From: an uncultured Novosphingobium sp.
GTDB lineage: Bacteria > Pseudomonadota > Alphaproteobacteria > Sphingomonadales > Sphingomonadaceae
Direction: 5' to 3'
Assembly (NCBI GenBank): GCA_946886365.1
Contig: CAMPIM010000051.1
Coordinates: 1 to 23,967, forward strand
Length of the DNA stretch: 23,967 nucleotides
Below the pieces are notes generated by a model. That model was given only the letters and a program-made list of their open reading frames with translations, did no database searches and had not been told where the DNA came from. A program made the translations under genes and the position numbers. Below, in pieces: positions 22,949-23,967 of the stretch; position 1 is the stretch's first letter, and each line of letters opens with the position of its first letter.

Positions 22949-23967
22949 TCAGGCGACCGCCGCCGGTGCGGGCGCAACCAGACCGAGCGCGCGGCCGGTA
23001 TTGTCCCGCATGATGAGGCGCAGGTCCTCGTCCGTCAGTTCGGGCAGATGATCGACCAGGTCCGATGGCATATGCACGCCTTCTGGATGGGGCCAATCGG
23101 ACCCGCCCAGCACGCAGGTCGCGCCCAGCGTCTGCACCAGTCCCGCGATATCGTCTTCGGGGAAGGGCGACACCTTGATGTGGCGCTTGAATACTTCGCG
23201 TGGACGCTCGCCGATATTGCCGAACTGCCAGTCGTCCTTGCCGGACATGCGCGCGGCCCGATCCATTTTGCGGACCATCGGCAGCACCCACTCCGAACCA
23301 TATTCCAGAACGAACACGTTGATGTTCGGGAAGCGGCCGAACAGGTTGTGGGTGATGAGTGCCATCAGCGTGTCGCCGATCGCTCGGTCGCCGAAGCAGG
23401 TGGCGCGCATGAACGGCGTCCAGCGGTGCAGCGGGCGCGTGTGGCTTTCGCCCCACAGCGCGCCATAATATTCGGCCTCGCCGGTGTTCGAGAGATGATA
23501 GCAGACGGTCACCCCGGCTTCGTTGACGCGCGCCCAGAAGGGATCGAAGCGCGGATCGGCGGGGGACAGGTTGCCGCGCACCGGTCCGGCGCGCAGGTGA
23601 ATGAGCTTTGCGCCACGTTCCAGCACACGGTCCAGCTCGCGGCAGGCCCATTCCGGGTTTTCGAGCGCCAGACAGGGCGCCGCGAACAAGCGGCCATCGG
23701 CGCCGAAGCCCCAATCTTCCTCCAGCCACATATTATAGGACGTCAGGTTCGCCCCCAACGCTTCGGGGTCGCTCGACAGCAGCCATTCCGCGCCGATTTC
23801 CAGCGAGGGGAGCATGATAGCCGCCTCGATATTATCATCGTCGAGATATTTGAGACGCACATCGCGGCGACGGGATTCGGGCAGATCGTCGGCGGTGATC
23901 ATGCCCTGAGCGAACCAGCCTTTGCTGCCGTGGCCACCGGACTTGTAATATTCCAGCATCGCGCCCG
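22949..23967 (-). CDS. Amidohydrolase family 2 (COG2159-type) metal-dependent hydrolase, 5' truncated by the window
   Basis: The last 340 or so residues of a TIM-barrel amidohydrolase. The frame stays open to the right edge beyond the ATG at 23959, so the true start and the N-terminal metal-binding HxH are outside. Visible: CYHLSNTGEAEYYG with a metal-binding-type His, the strand FPNINVFVLEYGSEWV, RHIKVSPFPEDD and the C-terminal GGSDWPHPEG with the conserved Asp and His. The family includes decarboxylases (ACMSD, gamma-resorcylate) and hydrolases that open rings or lactones, often found in terpenoid and steroid catabolic clusters of sphingomonads. It is the first gene seen of the leftward operon, 13 bases ahead of the CoA transferase. 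Function: C-C bond cleavage, decarboxylation or hydrolysis of an intermediate; cannot be decided. Confidence 0.88.
   Translation of the reverse strand, partial: GAMLEYYKSGGHGSKGWFAQGMITADDLPESRRRDVRLKYLDDDNIEAAIMLPSLEIGAEWLLSSDPEALGANLTSYNMWLEEDWGFGADGRLFAAPCLALENPEWACRELDRVLERGAKLIHLRAGPVRGNLSPADPRFDPFWARVNEAGVTVCYHLSNTGEAEYYGALWGESHTRPLHRWTPFMRATCFGDRAIGDTLMALITHNLFGRFPNINVFVLEYGSEWVLPMVRKMDRAARMSGKDDWQFGNIGERPREVFKRHIKVSPFPEDDIAGLVQTLGATCVLGGSDWPHPEGVHMPSDLVDHLPELTDEDLRLIMRDNTGRALGLVAPAPAAVA

Overview
The window looks like a chromosomal or megaplasmid segment of an alphaproteobacterium, most likely a sphingomonad (Sphingobium/Novosphingobium/Sphingomonas type). This is an inference from high GC, codon use, the catabolic gene repertoire and the style of the accessory genes. 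No rRNA, tRNA or CRISPR array was seen.

Layout. (1) 3-788: the 3' part of a 3-hydroxyisobutyrate-dehydrogenase-type oxidoreductase (+). (2) About 789-9337: an accessory island. It holds a small broken gene; a two-gene operon (minus) of a Ser/Thr protein kinase (2621-4321) and a PD-(D/E)XK-like protein (1314-2624); a scrapyard in which a fragment of a large STAND/NACHT-like protein is fused to two ends of a deleted DNA methyltransferase; a 343-bp stump of an IS3-family element (5958-6300); and a plasmid-type module (6455-9131, minus) of an unknown protein, a putative HTH protein, a ParA/MinD-like ATPase and a coiled-coil membrane protein. (3) 9338-17906: acyl-CoA and lipid catabolism: a crotonase with an isomerase-type active site, a nitronate monooxygenase-family flavoprotein, an AT-rich MFS transporter, an NDP-forming acyl-CoA synthetase, and, divergently, a Coq4-family protein, a DUF35 protein and an SCP2/Ltp-type thiolase-fold protein. 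(4) 17943-18680: a TetR regulator. (5) 18781-23967: a tightly packed six-gene operon (minus), in order of transcription amidohydrolase, CaiB-type CoA transferase, double-hotdog MaoC (mesaconyl-CoA-hydratase-like), CitE-type CoA-ester lyase, GTP cyclohydrolase I and pterin carbinolamine dehydratase.

How they may work together. In the right half, a substrate imported by the MFS protein could be activated by the CoA synthetase and processed by the isomerase and by the thiolase-fold/DUF35 pair, which looks built for carbon-carbon cleavage of a CoA thioester. The CoA transferase, MaoC hydratase and CitE lyase form a logical set for a branched C4-C5 dicarboxylyl-CoA (mesaconyl/citramalyl/methylmalyl type), with the dehydrogenase at the left edge dealing with a hydroxyacid. 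The folE-PCD pair in the same operon points to a pterin-dependent hydroxylase, which is not in the window.

The best candidates for something undescribed are the kinase/PD-(D/E)XK-like pair in defence-like wreckage, the thiolase/DUF35 pair lacking both the thiolase cysteine and the zinc ribbon, and pterin synthesis joined to a CoA-ester lyase operon.
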